Below are positions 35,775 through 43,367 of a stretch of 64,000 bases of DNA, in pieces. This DNA comes from DATJLY01 sp035532935 (GTDB lineage: Bacteria; Pseudomonadota; Alphaproteobacteria; ATCC43930; CGMCC-115725): the NCBI GenBank assembly GCA_035532935.1, contig DATKQE010000106.1, positions 74,810 to 138,809 of the forward strand. Direction: 5' to 3'. Numbering within the stretch: the stretch's first letter is position 1; each line of letters opens with the position of its first letter. Both the position numbers and the translations under genes were made by a program. Under the pieces are notes generated by a model that ran no database searches, was not told the origin of the DNA, and saw only the letters and a program-made list of their open reading frames with translations.

Positions 35775-37405
35775 CATCCCCGGTCGTTCTTCAGCACCAC
35801 GCCGTCATATTCGTGGCTGTCGACCACGGCCTCGATGACCATGGGACCGTCGCCGGCGAACGCTTGCCGCAATGCAAGTCGCAATGCTTCGGCATCGCGC
35901 ACCGTGCGCACGGGAACGCCGAAAATCGCGTCGCTGCCGATCGTGCCCCCGTCCCGCACCGGCGTGCCATAGACCGCGTTGCCCTTCTTCTCCTGCTTGA
36001 TGCGGATCAGGGCGAGATCGTTGTCGGTCAGCAAGAGCACGACGATCTTGAGCCGGTTGCGAACCGCCGTGGCGAGTTCGCCCGCAGTCATCAGAAAGCC
36101 GCCGTCGCCGACCACCGCGCACACGCTCCGCGCCGGCAACACCAGCTTCGCGGCGATTGCGGCGGGAATGCCGAAGCCCATGGTCGACCAGCCATTGGTC
36201 ATGATCTGCAGCCCCGGCGCGGGCGTGGTCCAGACCTGGCCGATGAGATGGGTATGCGCGCCCACGTCGCAGGTCATGATCCCATCGGCCGGCAGGATGT
36301 CGCGCAGCACGGCGAGCGCGGCTTTGGGACCGAAGCCGTCAGGCGACGGCGCCAGTTTCGCGAACATGGCGGCGCGCCGCCGCGCCACCGCGGCAAGGTC
36401 CCAGTCATTGCCCACCGGCGCCAGGCGAAGTAGCGCAGCGATCGACGTCGGAATGTCGCCCACGGCATCGACAGCGAGGCGATAGTCCGCCTGGTCGATA
36501 TCCGCCGGCGCCACGTCGAAGCTGACGAGCGGCGCCGACCGCGGCATCCAGGACTCGTAGTTGAACTCGACCGGATCGTAGCCGACCGCGATCACCAGAT
36601 CCGCCTGCCGGTGCGTCTCGCCGACTACGTTGCTGAGGGCGTGAAAGAGAACGCCGGCATAGGACGGGTGATCTTCGGCCAGGAGCCCCTTGGCCATCGG
36701 CGTCAGGACCACCGGAATGCCGTGCGCCGTCGCCAGCGCCTGGATTTCCTTTCCCACCTTGGCATGGACCGCGCCAAGGCCTGCGGCAAGGATCGGCTTG
36801 CGCGCATTGGCAAACAGCTTGGCCGCCTGTTCGAGCAGCGCCGGGTCAGCGGCCGGCGGCGGTGCGGATGGCGCGAACGCGACGTTTTCCGCCGTCGCAG
36901 GCTGCGCCGACAGCCCGACCGGCAGCCCTACATGCACCGGTCCGGGCCGCGCCGTCAGCGCCACGCGGGCGGCATCGAACATGATCGACTTGACCGCCTC
37001 GGCGCGCAGCCGGGTGGTCATTTTGGTCAGCGGCCGGAACAGCGCCTGATGATCGATGCCCATCTGGGTCGTCCGCCCGCGCATGGGAGCCGGCATCTCG
37101 TCCGTCAGTGCGAGCATTGGCGAACGATCGAGCAACGCCTCGCCCACGCCCGTCGCCAGGTTCGTCGCACCGGGTCCGAACGTGCCGAAGCACACGCCCG
37201 GCACGCCGGTCAGCCGGCCGCAGACATCGGCCATCATCCCGGCGGCGCCCTCGTGCGAGGTCAGAACGAACTCGATGCCGTCGGCGGCGCGCAGGGCCTC
37301 CATGTAATCGACCCAGCCGCCGCTCGGAACGCCGAAGACGTATTTCACACCGAGCGCGCGCAGCGCCTCGACGAGGGCGGTGGCCACGGTCTTGTCCTCG
37401 GACAC
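35774..37405 (-). CDS. Thiamine diphosphate-dependent enzyme, acetolactate synthase/sulfopyruvate decarboxylase-like
   Basis: A 543-residue ThDP enzyme with all three domains. The catalytic Glu is in LTSHEGAAG near residue 51. The cofactor motif begins GDGGFLMTAGE and ends in LLTDND. GTG is the start codon. The sequence is only distantly like the ThDP protein at 4498. Relatives decarboxylate 2-oxo acids such as benzoylformate or phenylpyruvate, or make acetolactate. It is a single-gene unit divergent from the amidohydrolase operon, whose promoter region it shares. A role in removing CO2 from an aromatic 2-oxo acid fits the island. Confidence 0.87.
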   Translation of the reverse strand: MSEDKTVATALVEALRALGVKYVFGVPSGGWVDYMEALRAADGIEFVLTSHEGAAGMMADVCGRLTGVPGVCFGTFGPGATNLATGVGEALLDRSPMLALTDEMPAPMRGRTTQMGIDHQALFRPLTKMTTRLRAEAVKSIMFDAARVALTARPGPVHVGLPVGLSAQPATAENVAFAPSAPPPAADPALLEQAAKLFANARKPILAAGLGAVHAKVGKEIQALATAHGIPVVLTPMAKGLLAEDHPSYAGVLFHALSNVVGETHRQADLVIAVGYDPVEFNYESWMPRSAPLVSFDVAPADIDQADYRLAVDAVGDIPTSIAALLRLAPVGNDWDLAAVARRRAAMFAKLAPSPDGFGPKAALAVLRDILPADGIMTCDVGAHTHLIGQVWTTPAPGLQIMTNGWSTMGFGIPAAIAAKLVLPARSVCAVVGDGGFLMTAGELATAVRNRLKIVVLLLTDNDLALIRIKQEKKGNAVYGTPVRDGGTIGSDAIFGVPVRTVRDAEALRLALRQAFAGDGPMVIEAVVDSHEYDGVVLKNDRG

Positions 37406-37516
37406 TGCCTCGCCCTCGCTTCATGGGATCGTGTTGCCGCGCATAGGTATTCGCGCGGGGCATCGGCGTCAATGCCGGGTCGGGCGGCCGCGCTCCGACG
37501 AGCCGATTCAGCGAAA

Positions 37517-37546
37517 TTGACGCCGCCACACCCTTGGCAGTATCCA
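37517..37546 (+). promoter_or_regulatory. Weak candidate promoter for the amidohydrolase-dioxygenase operon
   Basis: TTGACG at 37517-37522 and TATCCA at 37541-37546, with an 18-base spacer, lie 55 bases upstream of the amidohydrolase ATG. The -35 box is good, the -10 box is poor. No operator was recognised. Confidence 0.28.
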
Positions 37547-37601
37547 ACCAAGCAGGACCCGCTCGCATCCGGTGCGAAGCAGTCCGCACAAGGAGAGAAA
37601 A

Positions 37602-38669
37602 ATGCCTGACGCGTCCTACGCCGTCATCGATTGCGACGGGCATATCGTCGAATCAGTCGCCGAGATGGCGGACTATATGGATGCGCGGACGCGCCGCCAT
37701 GCGCTCCAGGGCAGCCGCAACCGGCAAGGCGTGTTCCCTTCGATCGACGGATTCCATTTCGCGCTCCACGACGACAGCCAGACCGAGCGGCGGCGGACCG
37801 CGAGCAATGCGCGGCCCGGTTCGGCCGCGGATTGGATCGCGTTTCTCGATCAGGCGAAGATCGACCGTACCGTGCTGTTCACGTCCGAAGGGTTGTCGGT
37901 CGGGCTGATCCAGAGCCCGCGCTATGCCGGCGCCGTGTGCCGCGCCTACAACGATTACGTTCACGACCGCTTCGCGCGAGTGGATGCGCGCCTGCGGCCC
38001 ATGGCGCTCATCCCGATGCAGGACCCGGAAGCCGCGGCGGCGGAATTGCGGCGCGCGGTGCGGGATCTGGGTCTGCCGGGCGCCATGGTGCCGTCGACCG
38101 GCCTGCCCGTGCATCTCGGCCACAGCCTCTATTGGCCGGTCTACAAGGCGGCGGCGGAGCTCGATTGCGTGCTCGGCGTGCATGGCGGCTCCAATTACGG
38201 CTCGGGGCTCGATACGTTCTCGAACTTCACCGCTTCGCACGTGCTACATCATTCAATTCCGCTGATGACGGCACTGGTCTCGTTCATCTATCACGGCGTC
38301 TATGACCGCTTTCCGGGCGTGCGCTTCGCCTTCATGGAAGGCGGCTGCGGCTGGCTTGCCTTCCTCCTCGACCGCATGGAGCGTGACGCGAACTACTTCG
38401 ATGCCGCCGACCAGCCGCGTCTCAGGGCGGACAAGTATCTTCACGACGGCCGTATCCTCGTCGGCTGCGAGGGCAGCGAGAAGTCGCTGGCCTATGTCGC
38501 CAGCCGCATCGGGATCGGGGCCTTCGCCTACGCGTCCGACTATCCGCATGAGGTCGATCTGCCGGCCGCGATCCACGAGATCGACGAGGTGGCGGAGCGC
38601 CCCGACCTTTCATCCGCGGAAAAGCAGGCCGTGCTCGGCGACAACGCACGGCGGTTCTTTCGCCTCTGA
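37602..38669 (+). CDS. Amidohydrolase family protein (amidohydrolase 2, ACMSD-like)
   Basis: A 355-residue TIM-barrel metal hydrolase of the amidohydrolase-2 family, which includes ACMSD-type and gamma-resorcylate-type decarboxylases. The metal-binding motif DCDGHIVES is at the N-terminus, a His in LGVHGGSN near the middle, and the catalytic Asp in YASDYPHE near residue 310. AGGAGAG precedes the ATG. It begins a four-gene rightward set with a MetE-fold protein and both Rieske dioxygenase subunits. A non-oxidative decarboxylation or hydrolysis step is likely, but the substrate is unknown. Confidence 0.87.
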   Translation: MPDASYAVIDCDGHIVESVAEMADYMDARTRRHALQGSRNRQGVFPSIDGFHFALHDDSQTERRRTASNARPGSAADWIAFLDQAKIDRTVLFTSEGLSVGLIQSPRYAGAVCRAYNDYVHDRFARVDARLRPMALIPMQDPEAAAAELRRAVRDLGLPGAMVPSTGLPVHLGHSLYWPVYKAAAELDCVLGVHGGSNYGSGLDTFSNFTASHVLHHSIPLMTALVSFIYHGVYDRFPGVRFAFMEGGCGWLAFLLDRMERDANYFDAADQPRLRADKYLHDGRILVGCEGSEKSLAYVASRIGIGAFAYASDYPHEVDLPAAIHEIDEVAERPDLSSAEKQAVLGDNARRFFRL

Positions 38670-38732
38670 CGGAGCGGCGCCGCGCCGCGCCGCCACGAGA
38701 CGCTGACCGCGCCATCACGGGAGAGTCCATCG

Positions 38733-39890
38733 ATGCCGCAGACCGGGCAACAACGCATCCTCACGACCCATGTCGGCAGCTTGCCGCGACCGCCCGCGAT
38801 GGTGGAGTTGCTGCGCCGCCGCGAGCGCGGCGAACCCTATGATCGCGCCGAATTCGACCGGTCGCTCGCGCGCGCCGTACACGAGGTCGTGACGCGCCAG
38901 GTCGCCGCCGGCATCGACATCGTCAATGACGGCGAGGTCGGCAAGCCGTCCTATTCCACCTACATTCAGGAACGGCTGTCGGGGTTCGGAACCGTCGAGG
39001 AATCGCTGTGGCACGCGGAACAGCATCGCGAACACGCGGCCTTTGCCGAGTATTACCGCAAGAGCGCCGCGGCCCGCGGACCGGACACGCGGCGAAAGCT
39101 GGGCTGCGTCGGCGATGTCGCGATACAGGACCGCGAGCCGCTGCGGCGCGACATCGCCAACCTCAAGGACGCGTCCGCGGCGGCCAAACCGGTGGGCGTG
39201 TTCATGAGCGCCGCCTCGCCCGGCGTGGTCGCCCGCTTTCATCCCAATGCCCACTATGCCTCCGGCGAAGCCTATCGGCGCGCCGTCGGTGACGCGATGC
39301 AGGAAGAATACGAGGCCATCGTCGCGGCCGGATTCGTTCTTCAGGTCGACTGCCCGGACCTCGCCTCTGGCAGAAACACGGTGTTCGCCCATCTGTCGGA
39401 CGATGCGTTTTTGAGAGAGTCAGAGATCAGCATCGAAATCCTCAATCACGCCCTGCGCAACGTGCCGATGGAGCGGACACGGCTGCATCTCTGCTGGGGC
39501 AATTACGAAGGACCCCACATTCACGACATTCCGTTGGAGACGATCCTGCCGGTCGTGCTCAAGGCGAAGGCGCAGGTCATCTCCTTCGAAGGCGCCAACC
39601 CGCGCCACGAACATGAATGGGACGTGTGGAAAAGGATCAGACTGCCCGACGACCGGGCGATCATGCCCGGCATCATCGACAGCCTGACGAATTTCGTCGA
39701 ACACCCGGAACTGGTCGCGCAGAGAATTTGCCGCTATGCCGATGTCGTCGGCCGCGACCGCGTCATCGCCGCGGTCGATTGCGGCTTCGAGACCTTTGCC
39801 GGCAACGGCCGCGTCGATCCCACCATCGCCTTTGCCAAGCTGGAAGCGCTGGTGGAAGGCGCGCGGATCGCGAGCCGACGCCTGTGGTGA
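38733..39890 (+). CDS. MetE C-terminal-fold protein (cobalamin-independent methionine synthase II family)
   Basis: A 385-residue protein with the family start THVGSLPRPP and a zinc site: His and Cys in LHLCWGNYEGPH, Glu in FEGANPRHEHEW and Cys in AAVDCGFETFAG. It lacks the N-terminal MetE half. Members of this short family include methyltransferases acting on aromatic methyl ethers or small thiols and epoxyalkane:coenzyme M transferase. It lies 63 bases after the amidohydrolase and 39 bases before the Rieske alpha subunit. In such a setting demethylation of a methoxylated or epoxide intermediate is possible, but not shown. The paralogue at 3290 has the same zinc motif. Confidence 0.78.
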   Translation: MPQTGQQRILTTHVGSLPRPPAMVELLRRRERGEPYDRAEFDRSLARAVHEVVTRQVAAGIDIVNDGEVGKPSYSTYIQERLSGFGTVEESLWHAEQHREHAAFAEYYRKSAAARGPDTRRKLGCVGDVAIQDREPLRRDIANLKDASAAAKPVGVFMSAASPGVVARFHPNAHYASGEAYRRAVGDAMQEEYEAIVAAGFVLQVDCPDLASGRNTVFAHLSDDAFLRESEISIEILNHALRNVPMERTRLHLCWGNYEGPHIHDIPLETILPVVLKAKAQVISFEGANPRHEHEWDVWKRIRLPDDRAIMPGIIDSLTNFVEHPELVAQRICRYADVVGRDRVIAAVDCGFETFAGNGRVDPTIAFAKLEALVEGARIASRRLW

Positions 39891-39929
39891 CCGGCGATGC
39901 GCGATGAACCCAGGACGGAGGTGCCGGCA

Positions 39930-41210
39930 ATGCCGCCTTTTATCGAGTCGCTAGTGCGCGATGACCGCGTCCACCGCCGCGTTTTCGAGGATCCGGAGAT
40001 TTTCGAACGTGAGATGGAGCGCATCTTCGGCCGCGCCTTCGTCTATGTCGGACATGAGAGCCAGGTACCGCATCCCGGCGATTTCGTCACAAGCTATATC
40101 GGCCGCAACCCGATCGTTGTCGTCCGGCACGAGGATGCTGCAATCCATGTCCTCCACAACCGCTGCGGCCATCGCGGCGCCCTCGTGTGCAATGTGGCGA
40201 ACGGCAACGTGCGGCGGTTCCGCTGCCCCTATCATGGGTGGAGCTTCGAGACGAACGGCGATCTCCACGCCATTCCGGCGCGCGGCGGCTATGACCCATC
40301 ATTCGACCTGACGGCGCCCGAGTTCGGCATGATGCGGGTGCCGCGCGTCGCGCAGTACCGTGGCTTCATCTTTGCGAGCCTTGCGCCCACGGGCGACGCG
40401 TTCGCGCTGCCCGCGCCGATGCAGAAATGCATCGACACGATCATCGAGCGCGCGCCCGACGGGGAAATCGAGCTGGCCGGCGGCGTGCACCGCTACGAGT
40501 TCCGCGGCAACTGGAAGGCGCAGGTCGAGAACATCCTCGACCACTATCACCCGGCCTTCTCGCACGAATCGACCATCGTCGCCGAAGGCCGCCAGTTCAC
40601 CCGGAACGCGGGCGAGGACGGTGGCACGCCGATCTTCGACGACGAGGGCAGCATCGCGAGCTGGGACCGCGCGGAGATCGTCGCGTTCCCGCAGGGGCAC
40701 GGATTTCAGGGGCCGATGCCCGGCGCGGACAAGCCGAAGAGCGGCGCCCTCTTCGAGCGCTATCGCGCCGCGCTCCTGAAGCAGCAGGCTCCCGAGCGCG
40801 TGGCGCAGATTCTCGCCAACGAGTGGTTCCACAACGCGGTCTTCTATCCCAACATGTTCATTCAGCTCCGCGCGCTCTTCGTGCGCGTGGTGCGGCCGAT
40901 CGCGGTCGATCACACCGAGGTCTGCGTCTATCCGATCCGCCTCAAGGGCGCGCCCGACGAGATGTTCCACAGCCAAATCCGCTTCCTCAACCTCACCCAC
41001 GCCGCCGGATCGCTCATCCAGACCGACGACATGGAGATGTTCCGCCGCGTGCAGGCCGGGCTCATGACCTCGGGCGCCGACTGGGTCGTGCTGGGACGCG
41101 GCTTGGGCGCCGAGCGGCCGGAAGCGGACGGGCGCCGCGCGCCGGGCACGAGCGAGCTTTCGATGCGCGCTCAATATATGGCCTGGAAGCACTTTATGGC
41201 CGCAGAGTAG
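39930..41210 (+). CDS. Rieske ring-hydroxylating dioxygenase, alpha subunit
   Basis: A 426-residue large subunit. The Rieske cluster motif is complete (C-x-H in RCGHRGALVC and C-x2-H in RCPYHGWSF). The mononuclear iron site shows DHYHPAFSH with its two His and bridging Asp. The start at 39930 is chosen from GGAGG eight bases upstream; an ATG at 39897 would add 11 residues. The beta subunit follows 13 bases later, but no ferredoxin or reductase gene is present, so electrons must come from elsewhere. It would dihydroxylate an aromatic ring. The substrate class cannot be read with confidence. Confidence 0.92.
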   Translation: MPPFIESLVRDDRVHRRVFEDPEIFEREMERIFGRAFVYVGHESQVPHPGDFVTSYIGRNPIVVVRHEDAAIHVLHNRCGHRGALVCNVANGNVRRFRCPYHGWSFETNGDLHAIPARGGYDPSFDLTAPEFGMMRVPRVAQYRGFIFASLAPTGDAFALPAPMQKCIDTIIERAPDGEIELAGGVHRYEFRGNWKAQVENILDHYHPAFSHESTIVAEGRQFTRNAGEDGGTPIFDDEGSIASWDRAEIVAFPQGHGFQGPMPGADKPKSGALFERYRAALLKQQAPERVAQILANEWFHNAVFYPNMFIQLRALFVRVVRPIAVDHTEVCVYPIRLKGAPDEMFHSQIRFLNLTHAAGSLIQTDDMEMFRRVQAGLMTSGADWVVLGRGLGAERPEADGRRAPGTSELSMRAQYMAWKHFMAAE

Positions 41211-41223
41211 AGACGCCGCGCCG

Positions 41224-41709
41224 ATGGACAAGCAAGAGATCGAGGATTTCCTTGGGCACGAGGCGCATCTCCTTGACGATCGGCGGTTCGAGGAATGGAT
41301 GGCGCTCTTCGCGGAGGACGGATTCTATTGGGCACCGGCGCGTCCCGATCAAGCGGACCCGCTCAACGAGGTATCGCTCATCTATGACGACCGGGCGGCG
41401 ATGCGGACGCGCATCCTGCGCCTGCGCCATCCGCGCATCCATTCGCAGACGCCGCCCTCTCGAACGGCGCGGATCGTCGGCAACGCGGCCATCGAGGAGG
41501 ATTCGGCGGACGGGCGCAGTTGCGTCGTGCGGTCCAAATTCATCCTCTACGAGTACCGGCCGAGCATTCCCGAGGCGCTGGAGCGTGTCTTCGGCGGCAC
41601 CTATCGCCATCGTCTCGTGACCGGCGAGGGCGGGATCAGGATCGCGTGGAAAAAGGCGCTGCTGGCCAATTGCGACGCACGGCTCGGGCCGTTCGCCATC
41701 TACTTCTGA
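41224..41709 (+). CDS. Rieske ring-hydroxylating dioxygenase, beta subunit
   Basis: A 161-residue small subunit of the SnoaL-like fold. Beta chains of alpha3-beta3 dioxygenases show the same pattern: EIEDFLGHEAHLLDDRRFEEW at the start (split here for length), and ANCDARLGPFAIYF at the end. It lies 13 bases after the alpha subunit. It has a structural role in the hexamer. A GC-rich hairpin 18 bases downstream probably ends the operon. Confidence 0.88.
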   Translation: MDKQEIEDFLGHEAHLLDDRRFEEWMALFAEDGFYWAPARPDQADPLNEVSLIYDDRAAMRTRILRLRHPRIHSQTPPSRTARIVGNAAIEEDSADGRSCVVRSKFILYEYRPSIPEALERVFGGTYRHRLVTGEGGIRIAWKKALLANCDARLGPFAIYF

Positions 41710-41727
41710 CGCGGCATCAAACGGCGC

Positions 41728-41745
41728 GACCGCGATCGAGCGGTC
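41728..41745 (+). terminator. Stem-loop after the dioxygenase operon
   Basis: GACCGC at 41728-41733 pairs with GCGGTC at 41740-41745 around a six-base GATCGA loop, 18 bases after the beta-subunit stop. No T-run follows, so intrinsic termination is uncertain. Confidence 0.4.
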
Positions 41746-41887
41746 CCCGTCTCGACCGGATTCCTTATGAGTAGGTCGAGGTTAACCGTTGCTTCACCAC
41801 GCTTGGCTAGCGTCCAAACGCCGGGCGATGGCCTCCGGAGACGGCCGGGAGCGAGGTCCCGCGCGACCGCTTCGCCGGAGGTTGCCG

Positions 41888-42673
41888 ATGGCCGACAACA
41901 TTCACCTCGTGGTCGCCACGCCGTGTTTCGGCGGGCAGGTCTCCAGCATCTATGCCGCTTCGCTGTTCAAGCTGCAGGGGGTGCTGCGCGCCTCCTACGG
42001 CGACATCAGGCTCAAGCTCGAGATGCAGGAGAACGACGCGCTGATCACGCGGGCGCGGGCCAATCTGGTGGCGGCCTTCCTGGACGATCCGACCGCGACG
42101 CATCTGCTCTTCATCGATGCCGATATCGGCTTCGAACCCGAGCAGGTGTTGCGCCTTCTCGCCTGCGGCGCGGATGTCTGCGCCGCCGTCTATCCCATCA
42201 AGCGCATCGACTGGGAGAAGATACGCCGGACCGTCGCCGCGGGGCGGCTCGAAGCCGGCGCCGCGCTGCACTACGTCCTTGAAGTTGAGGACCCGAACCG
42301 GATCGTGACCCGCGGCCAGTTCACGCGCGTGCGCTACGCCGGCACCGGCTTCCTGATGATTCGTCGCCACGTTCTGGAGACGATGTGCGAGCGCCACCAG
42401 GCGCTCCGCTTCCGCGCCGATCACAATTATCGCGACGCGCTCGCCCACAGCCCGAACCGCGTCGCCCTCTTCGAATGCATGATCGATCCGGAGACCGGCG
42501 TCTATCTCAGCGAGGATTTCAGCTTTTGCAGGCGCTGGACCGACATGGGCGGCGAGATCTGGGCTGATCTCGCAAGCCGGCTCAAGCATGTCGGGCCGAC
42601 GACCTATGAGGGCAATCTGGCGACGCAGTTCATGCCGATCGCGGCCCCCGACGCGGGCGAAGCGGTCGCTTAG
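41888..42673 (+). CDS. Small glycosyltransferase-like protein
   Basis: A 261-residue protein of the GT-A type fold. A DxD-like motif lies in FIDADIGF near residue 75, followed by a RLLACGADVCAAVYPIK stretch. The family occurs in bacteriophages and in bacterial genomes as a stand-alone glycosyltransferase with unclear acceptor. GGAGG precedes the ATG at a spacing of 6. The gene sits between the catabolic island and the spacer before the protease. It is 178 bases after the dioxygenase beta gene and probably has its own promoter. It may act on the surface polysaccharide made by the locus further right; that is only proximity. Confidence 0.7.
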   Translation: MADNIHLVVATPCFGGQVSSIYAASLFKLQGVLRASYGDIRLKLEMQENDALITRARANLVAAFLDDPTATHLLFIDADIGFEPEQVLRLLACGADVCAAVYPIKRIDWEKIRRTVAAGRLEAGAALHYVLEVEDPNRIVTRGQFTRVRYAGTGFLMIRRHVLETMCERHQALRFRADHNYRDALAHSPNRVALFECMIDPETGVYLSEDFSFCRRWTDMGGEIWADLASRLKHVGPTTYEGNLATQFMPIAAPDAGEAVA

Positions 42674-43367
42674 CGCCAACGAGCGCCGGCCCGGCCGGCA
42701 AGGCACGATCCGATACGCGGCGCTCTCGCCGGATGCAGGCTCAGGCCGACACGTTGATCATGCGCCCGCGCGTGGTGCCGGCAATCACCTGACCGACCTT
42801 CGTCGCGGTTGATGGCGCCATCGCCGAACTCGGAATCCCCTCGGCGCCGACTTGGCTTTGACTGCGAATGAAGGGCGACGCCTGAGGCGCCCGGTGGTTC
42901 TGCGCCGCGGGAAGCGACGCGCCGGCGTGCGATACAGTGCTGGTGTTCATCGAACACGTCCTTTGATCGAACATGCTGCCGGACCGAAAGGCAATAATCG
43001 TGCCACGCCTTCAGCCGCCCGTTACCGCAGCGCCGCCTGCCGGCCGAGGATGTCGTGGCCGGCAGGATTTGCCGGGCCAGGCCGCGTTGGGGAAGCTTCT
43101 ACCGGCCTCTTTGCCGCCGTTGCGACGGGGCGGCCTGCGCCCCGGCTGACGCCGCTTCACGAGGCGACGCGCAACGATCCCGTTGCGGCGGATGCCGGCC
43201 TGTCGGGGACCGGCCAGCCGTGATACCATACGCGGGTATGTGCGAGGTTTCGAATGATCGTCGGAGCCGAACGGCAATGCGAGCCCATGACACCGTCACG
43301 ATGCGCGCCCATCGGGATAGGCCCGCGTTACGCCCCACCCTAAAGGATTCGGGGTCGTCGTGACGCC
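42674..43367. other. Gene-poor spacer between glycosyltransferase and metalloprotease
   Basis: A 694-base stretch with no gene of recognised family. It holds a possible small leftward ORF (listed separately) and a GC-rich imperfect palindrome near 42685-42700. Near 43224-43240 there is an ATACC/GGTAT inverted pair spaced by seven bases that could be an operator upstream of the protease. Open frames on both strands exist here but show no ribosome sites or motif content. Nothing else was seen. Confidence 0.5.
42741..42950 (-). CDS. Possible small protein of unknown function
   Basis: A 69-codon leftward ORF starting MNTSTVSHAGASLP and rich in Ser, Ala and Thr, with a basic C-terminal stretch (GTTRGRMINVSA). 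AAAGGA lies about 8 bases upstream of the ATG at 42950. No transmembrane segment or signal is evident. No function is recognised. The region is otherwise empty, and the base composition would allow such an ORF by chance. Codon choice is less extreme in GC than in surrounding shadows, which is weak support. Confidence 0.35.
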   Translation of the reverse strand: MNTSTVSHAGASLPAAQNHRAPQASPFIRSQSQVGAEGIPSSAMAPSTATKVGQVIAGTTRGRMINVSA

